A stretch of 5,773 nucleotides of DNA. It comes from Candidatus Aenigmatarchaeota archaeon (GTDB lineage Archaea; Aenigmatarchaeota; Aenigmatarchaeia; CG10238-14; SCSR01). The DNA is taken from NCBI GenBank assembly GCA_030018055.1, contig JASEGN010000055.1, forward strand, positions 1 through 5,773, read 5' to 3'. A program made the translations under genes and the position numbers. The notes beneath the pieces were generated by a model that was not told the DNA's origin, did no database searches, and saw nothing but the letters and a program-made list of their open reading frames with translations. Below are positions 1 to 5,755 of this stretch, in pieces; the stretch's first letter is position 1, and each line of letters begins with the position of its first letter.

Positions 1-367
1 ATTTTTCAAAGCATCCATCACCAGAATACAGCCCCTTTAGAAATTCGGCAATCTTTTTTTTACTTAATCCAAAAATAATGGGAGGAATTCTTTTTTCTTC
101 TGATATTCTTCCACATTCTAATTTTGATATTAGAGATGCTAAAGGTAGACATGAAAGTTTCATTTGTTTTGACTTCCCAAGACCCCTTGTCAATCTGATA
201 CTGGGCTTTAACCCAAAAATCTTTTTTCCAACCTTAATAATATCGCTTATTAATTTTTCATTTGAATTTGTTATCACCACATTACCCCCACATTTCGGTC
301 TGAGGTCATAGTAACCTTCAGAGACATAGTAGCCGAGAAATCTGCAGAAATCTTCATCGATAGGTAT
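1..367 (-). other. LAGLIDADG homing endonuclease domain of intein 2, partial
   Basis: The two catalytic helices are visible: FLGYYVSEG near 340-314 and LKGLYSGDG near 40-14, with Glu221 and Asp321 of the intein as metal ligands. The spacing of about 100 residues is normal for a monomeric enzyme. The intervening sequence is basic and beta-like, as expected for the DNA-binding saddle. The domain is cut off 5 residues after the second motif, so whether the enzyme is complete cannot be judged. Confidence 0.85.
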
Positions 368-3300
368 GATAGCAGACAACTTTTTACTTGTTCCTTTTCT
401 TATCAGTAATTCTTTTTTTGAATAGTTAATTTTAGCAGTATGCATGAGATTTTTAAAAGATGTGATTGGTAAGTATGTTTTTTGAGCTCTGAAATAATTA
501 TATATATCACCGGAAGTAACACCCGCTATCTTTGTTGCATCCTTCCAGCCTATTTTCCTTATAGTTTCTCTCACTAGACTCTCAAAATTTTCGAGTCTAA
601 ATTCTGGCAAAATATTTAGCAGGTTGAGTTCATCTACATCGTTAAATCCACATGGCATTTTTGCTGGTATAACAACCTGGTCACCGACTTTCAATTTGTT
701 ACACATAATTGCACCAATTTTAAAATTTCTTGTAAGAGTGAAAAGGCTATGATTAGGTGTTATTGTAACGTTCCTCCCTGTTCTTGTTGTTATTTTAATT
801 AATTTGTCTCTTTTTGTGTGTTTTACAAGAGCTGTGAGTGGTTTTATTCTCATTTTTAAATCAAAATCTAAGGTAGGAATGTTATAATTTCTAACATCTT
901 TATTCTCCAAATCTTTTATTTTTACCCTTTTAGTTATTCCATTCTCAATAACGATTACTTCTTCATTCCCTCTAATAGAACCTCTAACCTCACCCACTAT
1001 TAAAACACTTTCACCAAGTCTTAGACCAGTTCTTAAAGCCTCTTCAGCAGGTAGTTCGGTTTCTATCCTTGTAATTACCGAGCGTGTCTTCATTCTTTCT
1101 ATGTTGTAGCCAAGTTTCCTCATTAGGTCAACACTAAGCTCTAATGTGTCCTCTATTACAACGAGCCTATGTTTTCTCAAAATCTCAAGCATCAAAGCAT
1201 TTAACAAAGATGTGTTATGAATTACAAGTCCGTTTGCCAAAAAATTATGTGTTCCACTAACAGTTAAATCATAAACATAGGGTTCTTGAGATGGAATTTC
1301 AGTTACTTCCTTTACCTCATCCCAAAATATATCAGAAGAGTTTAGTATTTTTAGGAAGTTTATTTTTTCCTTCATTTCACCTGAATTAATTTCATCCCAA
1401 ACATTTGCAACGTAATCGATAATTTTCAAGAGTGTTCTTGGTCTCACTTTCCATCTATCCAAATATGTTAAGCTTGCTATACTAATTCCAAGCTTAGATG
1501 AAATTTCTTTCTTTTCTATGGCTAAAGTTTCTACGATATTTTTAAGAGATTCTCTAATATCTTTCGCATTAAGTTGTTCTGTTAACACAATAATTTCACT
1601 CAAGTCACTTTTTCTTTTATTAACGGAAAGAAGACTTATCGCAGAAAGGGCAATTTTTCTAACATTATCTAAATCTGTTAATCTATCTTTTAAATAAGCC
1701 TTGATAGTTTTATCGCTCAATCCTGAAACTTTTGCAATGGAAGCTATGCCAATTTTTGAGTTCCTAACGAGAAAACTTATCTTTTTCATTAATTGTTCAG
1801 CAATAGATATGGCAACCTTGTAATCTTTAATTAAGTTTACTTCGTTCTCCATTCCTGCAATTTTTTTTAATCGGTTGTCAAGCAGCTTCATGAACCTTCT
1901 GAGTCTTTCTTTTGTTAATTGCCAGTCCCTTCTTTTATAAACATCTGGTTTAAAAAACTTACGTTCTTCTCGACTAAGTTTAATCCTTAATTTTTTAACC
2001 AATTCAAAAATTATATTTTCGATATTCGGAACTGTATCATGAATACCACATTTCCATCTTTTATTTAGTAAAGTTTCTAATCTTTTTTGTTTTAAAGGAT
2101 GTGAAAAACCTATGTAACGCTTAAAAATTTCGAGATTTTCGCCCCTGATGACAAGTCTATAGTACTTCCTATCACTTACAATTTTTTCAGAGGTAGAAGA
2201 AACTATTCCAAATCTTAGTAACAAATACTTTACCTGCCCTATCATTTCTTTACTTGAAGATGTAAGCTCTATCTCTCTACAGGATCTACTTATATTACTA
2301 TCACAATCGAAGTAAGATGATAGAAAAGATGAAATTTCCTCTTTACCAGTTGATAACAACATGGGTGAGAGTTTTATAAATGGGGCTTTATGACCAATTG
2401 GTATATCAAGCTTATTTAACAATTTTACAATTGCTCTATTTTCTATTGTTATTTTAGGGCTTCTTGCTCTTGGGAACCTTTCCTTCGCTTCTATTCCAAA
2501 AACTTCTTTACATAAGTGTGTGAACATTCTTCTCAGTTCAAGATTTCCATTGTGAAAAGATATGGAAACATGAGAAATAGAACCGTCTCCGAACAAATAA
2601 CCCAAAAAACACATGAAGTTTTTATCTATCAATGGAATTTTAAAGGGCGATGAATTTGTTCCACCCTTTAATCTACTTGTTCGAATCTCTTTCTCTTCTA
2701 TTTTCCCTTCATTAATGAACTGTTTTAGTAATTTAACCCTAAGATATTTTTTCCTTAAATTAAGCCTCTGTTGTAAGTCATCATTAATTTCTAAAAATAA
2801 TTCGTCGGGTAAATCAGCCAAGGTCAACTTATTTACTTTTGAATTAATTGACGGTATTAATCGTGGTGTAGCTACCCAATCACCAACTTTTAGTTCCTCA
2901 GCTTTAAGGTGTTTTATACTGCCGTTGGTAATAGTCAGATAAGGATGTTCTTTTGTTGTGATAACTTCATTGCCAGTTGCTGTTTTAACTCTTACAAGCG
3001 TTTCTGGTGCCTTCCTTCTCCAAACTTTCTCAACTTCAGCTGTTTTTATTTTTAAATTTTTATCTAGTGTTAATACCTGCAAATTTTTTGGAGTTGCAAT
3101 TTCATCCCTCTCAAATTCCACTGGCTCTTCCTGTTGGAAAACTCTTGAAACTAGCTCCTTTACGGGAGATATAACCCCATTACCCAAGAAAACTATGGTA
3201 TTGCCGTCTACACATTTTCCACTTGCACGTCCACCTGCGATAAGAATGCTTCTACCACCTTGGACTATAAAATTCATTAATCCAGCAAAAAATGGATCTA

Positions 3301-4597
3301 TCATTTTAACTTTTGTAAAAAGTGGGAAAGTCCACGGCCTCTCGCGATGTCTTCTAAACGAGAAAGCTAAACCAGCTGGTGATAGAGGCGCTGTTATTAC
3401 ACAAACTCTTGCCCTCCCTCTAGGAACAATTAACTCTGTATCTAAGACTGGATTAGCTTCGTCCAAAGGTCTTCCTGAATATAACCTAAATCTCGTTGTC
3501 CAAGCTTCTGCATCCTCCTTGGTAGGAATTAAATTTGTCTCGCATTCCTCAAAGTCAGAATGAACGATATAAATTGGTGTTAGGCCAATAGGCGAGTTAA
3601 TATATACATCTTGAATCCTTTCATCACCCAGCAAAAGCTCAAGCACTCCAAATCCAGCAGTATATCTAACAAGAATTCTTGCGAGTTCTTCGATCTCAGT
3701 TGGAGTTAGTTCAATTCCCATTCTACTAGCAACATCTTTTACTAGGTCAACACCCATGCTGAAGAAAACTTCCCTGGCTCTCTCTGGCTCTGCGATTTCT
3801 TCTGGTGGCCTTCTTGCAACTAGGGTGCGATAAGCTATGTCGAGTATGGAATATTTTTCTGGAGAAAGTTTGAACTCTGGAGCTGTAATATAGTAAAGGT
3901 CTCTAACTCCACCAGGCACTCTATAAACTTCAATTGATATCTTGTTAATTTGGTATTTATCTAGCAACCTAGCTTCCTTGGGTACAACTAACTTAAAGCT
4001 TGTTAGCATGAAAGCTGGTCTTATGGTTGGGTGAAAAAGCTCCCTATAAATTCTTCTATCCCCTGGCCTATAGGTTGGGAGAAATGGTATTGCTGTGGCT
4101 ATGATTTGACATCGAGATAAAATTATTTCCATGGGCTCTAAAACATTAGTGAGATAATGAGTAGCACATCTTATGTATCCTGGAGTTGCTCCTTTTAAGC
4201 TAGCCCTTATTCTTTTTATTTTCCTACTGATTGCAAAATATGCTCTTATAGGATCTTTCCTCAAAACTTCAGATATTATAAATGTTAGCTCAGCAAGTCT
4301 TCCTGGAAAAAAAGCTTCACATTCAGGAGGACCAAATCTTTCAGCGCTTAATAATTTTTTTTCTTCTAAAATTTCCTTTTGAGCGTTGGCAATTTCAATT
4401 AAAGGTTTTAGCTGTGAGTAGTCATACTCTCTATCCCTCACTTCAGAAATTATAAGTTTTTCAGGAGCCTTGACTTCCTTTAAAATATTTACAACAATTC
4501 CCATACATGCTTCAGAATCTTCTATGCTTGGCTCAATTGCCCATCTTCTTGCATCAATTCTTATTACACCTTCTTTTACCTCATAAGCTACTGCCAT
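1..4597 (-). CDS. Archaeal type II/IV secretion (GspE/FlaI/VirB11-like) ATPase precursor with two inteins, partial
   Basis: This hexameric-type ATPase is expected to drive pilus/archaellum-like assembly or secretion from the cytoplasmic face of the membrane. I read all 1532 codons from ATG 4597 to the window edge without a stop. Extein residues 1-461 hold an N-terminal region of about 260 aa that I do not recognise, then the family core: DVYINSP at 330-336, a YIVHSDFEE segment at 343-351, the arginine-rich SFRRHRERPW at 413-422, and Walker A GGRASGK at 455-461. Extein residues 1129-1206 continue with TSLLNAL, the Asp-box VVIEDTLEL (1146-1154) and Walker B VLIVGEVRG (1198-1206). Without inteins, 539 host residues are visible; the end with the His box and C-terminus lies outside. 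The only in-frame upstream alternative start is a TTG at 4624-4622, so ATG 4597 is preferred. No clear Shine-Dalgarno is present, which fits a leaderless or short-leader mRNA. The archaeal KlbA ATPases, same superfamily, are known intein hosts. The exact subfamily (pilus, archaellum, secretion) is not settled. Confidence 0.93.
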   Translation of the reverse strand, partial: MAVAYEVKEGVIRIDARRWAIEPSIEDSEACMGIVVNILKEVKAPEKLIISEVRDREYDYSQLKPLIEIANAQKEILEEKKLLSAERFGPPECEAFFPGRLAELTFIISEVLRKDPIRAYFAISRKIKRIRASLKGATPGYIRCATHYLTNVLEPMEIILSRCQIIATAIPFLPTYRPGDRRIYRELFHPTIRPAFMLTSFKLVVPKEARLLDKYQINKISIEVYRVPGGVRDLYYITAPEFKLSPEKYSILDIAYRTLVARRPPEEIAEPERAREVFFSMGVDLVKDVASRMGIELTPTEIEELARILVRYTAGFGVLELLLGDERIQDVYINSPIGLTPIYIVHSDFEECETNLIPTKEDAEAWTTRFRLYSGRPLDEANPVLDTELIVPRGRARVCVITAPLSPAGLAFSFRRHRERPWTFPLFTKVKMIDPFFAGLMNFIVQGGRSILIAGGRASGKCVDGNTIVFLGNGVISPVKELVSRVFQQEEPVEFERDEIATPKNLQVLTLDKNLKIKTAEVEKVWRRKAPETLVRVKTATGNEVITTKEHPYLTITNGSIKHLKAEELKVGDWVATPRLIPSINSKVNKLTLADLPDELFLEINDDLQQRLNLRKKYLRVKLLKQFINEGKIEEKEIRTSRLKGGTNSSPFKIPLIDKNFMCFLGYLFGDGSISHVSISFHNGNLELRRMFTHLCKEVFGIEAKERFPRARSPKITIENRAIVKLLNKLDIPIGHKAPFIKLSPMLLSTGKEEISSFLSSYFDCDSNISRSCREIELTSSSKEMIGQVKYLLLRFGIVSSTSEKIVSDRKYYRLVIRGENLEIFKRYIGFSHPLKQKRLETLLNKRWKCGIHDTVPNIENIIFELVKKLRIKLSREERKFFKPDVYKRRDWQLTKERLRRFMKLLDNRLKKIAGMENEVNLIKDYKVAISIAEQLMKKISFLVRNSKIGIASIAKVSGLSDKTIKAYLKDRLTDLDNVRKIALSAISLLSVNKRKSDLSEIIVLTEQLNAKDIRESLKNIVETLAIEKKEISSKLGISIASLTYLDRWKVRPRTLLKIIDYVANVWDEINSGEMKEKINFLKILNSSDIFWDEVKEVTEIPSQEPYVYDLTVSGTHNFLANGLVIHNTSLLNALMLEILRKHRLVVIEDTLELSVDLMRKLGYNIERMKTRSVITRIETELPAEEALRTGLRLGESVLIVGEVRGSIRGNEEVIVIENGITKRVKIKDLENKDVRNYNIPTLDFDLKMRIKPLTALVKHTKRDKLIKITTRTGRNVTITPNHSLFTLTRNFKIGAIMCNKLKVGDQVVIPAKMPCGFNDVDELNLLNILPEFRLENFESLVRETIRKIGWKDATKIAGVTSGDIYNYFRAQKTYLPITSFKNLMHTAKINYSKKELLIRKGTSKKLSAIIPIDEDFCRFLGYYVSEGYYDLRPKCGGNVVITNSNEKLISDIIKVGKKIFGLKPSIRLTRGLGKSKQMKLSCLPLASLISKLECGRISEEKRIPPIIFGLSKKKIAEFLKGLYSGDGCFEK
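446..583 (-). other. Helix-turn-helix-like segment in intein 2
   Basis: Intein residues about 133-178 (ESLVRETIRKIGWKDATKIAG, then VTSGDIYNYF and a KTYLP tail) have the pattern of a small helix-turn-helix followed by a Leu-Pro hinge. It sits between splicing block B and the endonuclease, a common place for a DNA-recognition module in archaeal inteins. Assigned by eye. Confidence 0.5.
980..1213 (-). other. Middle extein segment of the ATPase (P-loop Thr to Walker B)
   Basis: This 78-residue host segment (1129-1206) is sandwiched between the inteins. It begins with the Thr that completes Walker A and acts as the +1 nucleophile for intein 1. It carries the Asp box VVIEDTLEL with Glu1149-Asp1150, the conserved LPAEEALRTGLRLGES stretch that precedes Walker B in this family, and VLIVGEVRG with the Walker B Glu1203. 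It ends on Gly1206, the -1 residue of intein 2. Every landmark is intact, so the gene shows no sign of decay here. Confidence 0.92.
1409..1528 (-). other. Helix-turn-helix-like segment B in intein 1
   Basis: At intein residues about 563-602, KKEISSKLGISIASLTYLD followed by RWKVRPRTLLKIIDYV looks like a second helix-turn-helix: helix with Ile-Ser-Ser, Leu-Gly-Ile turn, second helix, then a basic Arg/Lys-Pro stretch and a third helix. It resembles segment A in layout and may be a divergent duplicate. It ends some 40 residues before the block F sequence, so it belongs to the inserted region and not to the splicing fold. Confidence 0.45.
1616..1765 (-). other. Helix-turn-helix-like segment A in intein 1
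   Basis: At intein residues about 484-533 the sequence IASIAKVSGLSDKTIKAYL has the spacing of a helix-turn-helix: a short helix, Gly-Leu-Ser turn, then a recognition-like helix starting Asp-Lys-Thr. A further amphipathic helix follows (NVRKIALSAISLL). It lies after the endonuclease core and before splicing block F. The likely role is extra DNA contact for target-site recognition, as known for helix-turn-helix modules attached to LAGLIDADG enzymes. Assigned by eye only. Confidence 0.5.
2000..2647 (-). other. LAGLIDADG homing endonuclease domain of intein 1
   Basis: This domain would cut an intein-free allele of the ATPase gene at the P-loop codons, so that repair copies the intein in. The two LAGLIDADG helices are FLGYLFGDG (intein residues 203-211) and LSSYFDCDS (297-305 region), about 95 residues apart as expected for a monomeric two-motif enzyme. 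Both metal-binding acids (Asp210, Asp305) are intact. The second motif ends in Ser where Gly is usual, a small deviation that does not by itself argue for inactivation. The right-hand boundary near intein residue 405 is approximate, set where similarity to the usual fold can no longer be judged by eye. Confidence 0.87.
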
Positions 4598-4635
4598 ACT
4601 TAAATTTATCTCTTGTAAAAACAAATTTTTATAAA
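4598..4635. promoter_or_regulatory. Compact divergent promoter region
   Basis: These 38 bases separate the start codons of the ATPase (minus) and the 127-aa coiled-coil gene (plus). On the minus strand, TTTTATAAAAATT (plus positions about 4625-4637) lies some 34 bases before ATG 4597 and is a good archaeal TATA box. On the plus strand, TTAAATTTATC (4600-4610) lies about 31 bases before ATG 4636. Each box nearly touches the start codon of the opposite gene, so both transcripts would be leaderless or have very short leaders. Neither start has a convincing Shine-Dalgarno sequence, which agrees. The layout implies that factors binding here affect both genes together. Confidence 0.6.
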
Positions 4636-5019
4636 ATGGTTGAAAGGGATGAAAAAGCTTTAATTAGCGAAGTGGTAAGAAGGATGAATGAAAGTAGCAT
4701 AAGGATTAAGGATTTAGATAGTAGAACTAGTAGGATTGAAAGGGATTTTGCTCTGATTTCGGAAAGTACTACAAAAAAATTTGAAGAATTTAAATCTCAG
4801 TTCAAGGAGATATCTACAAAGATTTCTGAGATTTCCGAAAATCTAACAGGGATTAGCAACGAAGTAATAAAAGTTAGGAAAGAGTTGGAAAATGCTGCCA
4901 CAAAAACTGAGGTAAAGGAGCTTGGAAAATTCATAGAGTTGATAACTCCTATGACAACAAGATTTGTTACAAGAAGTGAACTTGAAAGTATTCTAGAAGA
5001 GAAACTTAAAAAAGTTTAA
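4636..5019 (+). CDS. Small coiled-coil protein beside the secretion ATPase
   Basis: A 127-aa protein of unknown function that I can describe but not name. It has no signal peptide, membrane segment or cysteine. Residues about 5-85 are charged, with Ile/Leu/Val at heptad-like spacing (ISEVVRRM, IKDLDSRTSRIERDF, ISTKISEISENL, GISNEVIKV), predicting one long coiled coil. The tail has a more distinctive part, TEVKELGKFIELITPMTTRF then VTRSELESILEEKL (91-124), likely a short folded or docking end. The same frame is open upstream to an ATG at 4507, but those 43 codons overlap the ATPase in antisense and read as Leu/His-rich non-protein-like sequence, so ATG 4636 is chosen. A later ATG (Met17, 4684) preceded by AAGAAGG is a less likely start, since the heptads begin before it. 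Divergence from the ATPase suggests a scaffold or regulatory partner; this is inference. Confidence 0.85.
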   Translation: MVERDEKALISEVVRRMNESSIRIKDLDSRTSRIERDFALISESTTKKFEEFKSQFKEISTKISEISENLTGISNEVIKVRKELENAATKTEVKELGKFIELITPMTTRFVTRSELESILEEKLKKV

Positions 5020-5052
5020 TAATGTCAGCAGTTAAAAATAAATAGTGAGTTT

Positions 5053-5703
5053 ATGGCCTTGCTACCTTTTGGAAAAAAACCTGTTGCTGGGAAGGGTTAT
5101 GTACCTGTTGAAAGGGTCAGAGACCTTTCTTCCAAGGGATTTTCTGAAGCTGAAATAATAGATATTTTAAGGGGTGAGGGTTTTTCTCCAGAAGAAATTG
5201 ATAAGAGCCTAACTCAGGCATTAAAGTTTGGTGTTACTGAAGAGCTTCCACTTCCACCAAAACCTCCAGCTCCACCAGAAAAAGAAGAGCTCGCACCTCC
5301 TGTACCTTATGAAAAAATAACTCCACCAGAAGAGCTGGAAGTCCCTGAGGTTTCTCTACCTCCAGAAGCTGCTGCTCCTGAGTATACTACTGAAGAGTAT
5401 ATAGATTATGTTGTTGGGGAAAGGATTACTGAAGTTTATGAAAAATTTGAGGATTTTACAAAGAAGCAGGAAGAACTAGAGAAAAAAATTTTAGAGCTTG
5501 GTGATAAGGTTGGTGAAATGGAAAAGGTTGTAGTTGGGGAGGAAACTATAATGCCTAAGGTTGAGGAGACTAAGGCTTTAGTAGGTGATGTGAGCATAAG
5601 AGTTGGGAGTTTAGAAAAGGTTTTTAAAGAAACTCTGCCTGCTCTGATAGAATCTGTTAGAACTTTAAGTGAAATTGTTAGGAAGGTTAAGAAAGCTTCA
5701 TAA
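5053..5703 (+). CDS. Protein with N-terminal helical module, proline-rich linker and C-terminal coiled coil
   Basis: A 216-aa protein of unknown function, probably cytoplasmic (no signal peptide or membrane helix). It has three parts. Residues 1-60 hold a short basic N-terminus (LLPFGKKP), then a compact helical module, VERVRDLSSKGFSEAEIIDI and LRGEGFSPEEIDKSLTQALK, where two Gly-Phe-Ser turns separate helices much like a UBA/CUE-type three-helix bundle. Residues about 64-110 are a Pro/Glu-rich flexible linker. Residues about 113-214 are coiled coil (VGERITEVYEKFEDFTKKQE, then LEKKILELGDKVGEMEKVV and a final heptad run). It follows the 127-aa gene after 33 bases on the same strand and is likely co-transcribed. 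GTGAG at 5045-5049 is a weak, close ribosome site before ATG 5053. Similar three-part proteins occur beside secretion ATPases in DPANN archaea, by my general recollection. The architecture suggests a tether that binds a partner at each end. Confidence 0.88.
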   Translation: MALLPFGKKPVAGKGYVPVERVRDLSSKGFSEAEIIDILRGEGFSPEEIDKSLTQALKFGVTEELPLPPKPPAPPEKEELAPPVPYEKITPPEELEVPEVSLPPEAAAPEYTTEEYIDYVVGERITEVYEKFEDFTKKQEELEKKILELGDKVGEMEKVVVGEETIMPKVEETKALVGDVSIRVGSLEKVFKETLPALIESVRTLSEIVRKVKKAS

Positions 5704-5731
5704 ATATATTCTTGAATATATATATTTTATT
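5704..5731 (+). terminator. Possible transcription terminator after the coiled-coil operon
   Basis: Directly after the stop codon, ATATATT (5704-5710) and AATATAT (5715-5721) can pair around a CTTG loop, followed by a T-rich run ending near 5731. Archaeal termination mostly needs the T-run; the AU-only stem would be weak. Function is plausible but not strong. Confidence 0.35.
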
Positions 5732-5755
5732 ACCGAAAATATTTTAAATTTTTAA

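Larger units (their letters stand above)
1..979 (-). mobile_element. Intein 2: Ser1 LAGLIDADG intein after Walker B, partial
   Basis: A second protein intein begins at Ser1207 directly after VGEVRG, where family members normally continue with a Ser/Glu-Ala-rich stretch; 326 residues are visible and the C-terminal splicing blocks lie beyond the window. Intein numbering follows. Block A is SIRGNEEVIVIENG (1-14), with Ser as the first nucleophile in place of the usual Cys. Block B is ITPNHSLF with Thr74 and His77. A helix-turn-helix-like stretch lies at about 133-178. The first LAGLIDADG motif is FLGYYVSEG with Glu221 as the acid, the form often seen in archaeal inteins, and the second is LKGLYSGDG with Asp321. 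Because the end is missing, the terminal Asn and the +1 residue cannot be checked; a Ser at +1 is expected from the host family. Confidence 0.9.
1214..3214 (-). mobile_element. Intein 1: 667-aa LAGLIDADG intein in the Walker A motif
   Basis: An in-frame protein intron that should excise itself and ligate the exteins. It starts at Cys462 directly after the P-loop lysine (GRASGK|C) and ends with VIHN at residue 1128, followed by Thr1129; removal restores GGRASGKTSLLNAL, a perfect Walker A. Intein numbering follows. Block A is CVDGNTIVFLGNG (1-13). Block B has TTKEH, with Thr87 and His90. The homing endonuclease has FLGYLFGDG (203-211, acid Asp210) and LSSYFDCDS (acid Asp305). Blocks F/G are VYDLTVSGTHNFLANG followed by the terminal His666-Asn667. 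All residues for class 1 splicing (Cys1, block B His, penultimate His, terminal Asn, Thr+1) are present, so it is probably splicing-competent. It is larger than most endonuclease inteins because of an extra segment of about 200 aa between the endonuclease and block F that holds two helix-turn-helix-like stretches. Confidence 0.95.

Noticed and set aside
78..311. Plus-strand open frame of 77 codons
   Set aside because: Antisense to the endonuclease domain of intein 2, where both LAGLIDADG motifs are read on the minus strand.
2613..2942. Plus-strand open frame of 109 codons
   Set aside because: Antisense shadow of intein 1 (block B to LAGLIDADG region); low-complexity Phe/Ser/Leu translation.
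1214..3214. Group I or II intron or separate endonuclease gene in place of an intein
   Set aside because: The insert is fully in frame with both flanks over 667 codons, begins with Cys and ends with His-Asn before Thr, and has splicing blocks A, B, F and G; no independent start and stop or intron structure is needed.
2958..3563. Plus-strand open frame of 201 codons
   Set aside because: It lies wholly antisense to the ATPase and intein 1, crosses the P-loop/intein junction, and its translation is Ser/Thr/Leu-rich with no motif. The minus strand carries family motifs in the same bases.
4173..4382. Plus-strand open frame of 69 codons
   Set aside because: Antisense to the N-terminal extein of the ATPase; a hydrophobic translation arises from complementing charged codons.
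4507..4635. N-terminal extension of the 127-aa protein from an upstream ATG
   Set aside because: The 43 extra residues are Leu/His/Pro-rich, overlap the ATPase start region in antisense, and would span both promoter boxes; ATG 4636 fits the coiled-coil heptads and leaderless initiation.
5022..5045. Seven-codon open frame (MSAVKNK) between the two plus-strand genes
   Set aside because: Too short to support as a gene, no ribosome site, and nothing suggests a leader peptide role.
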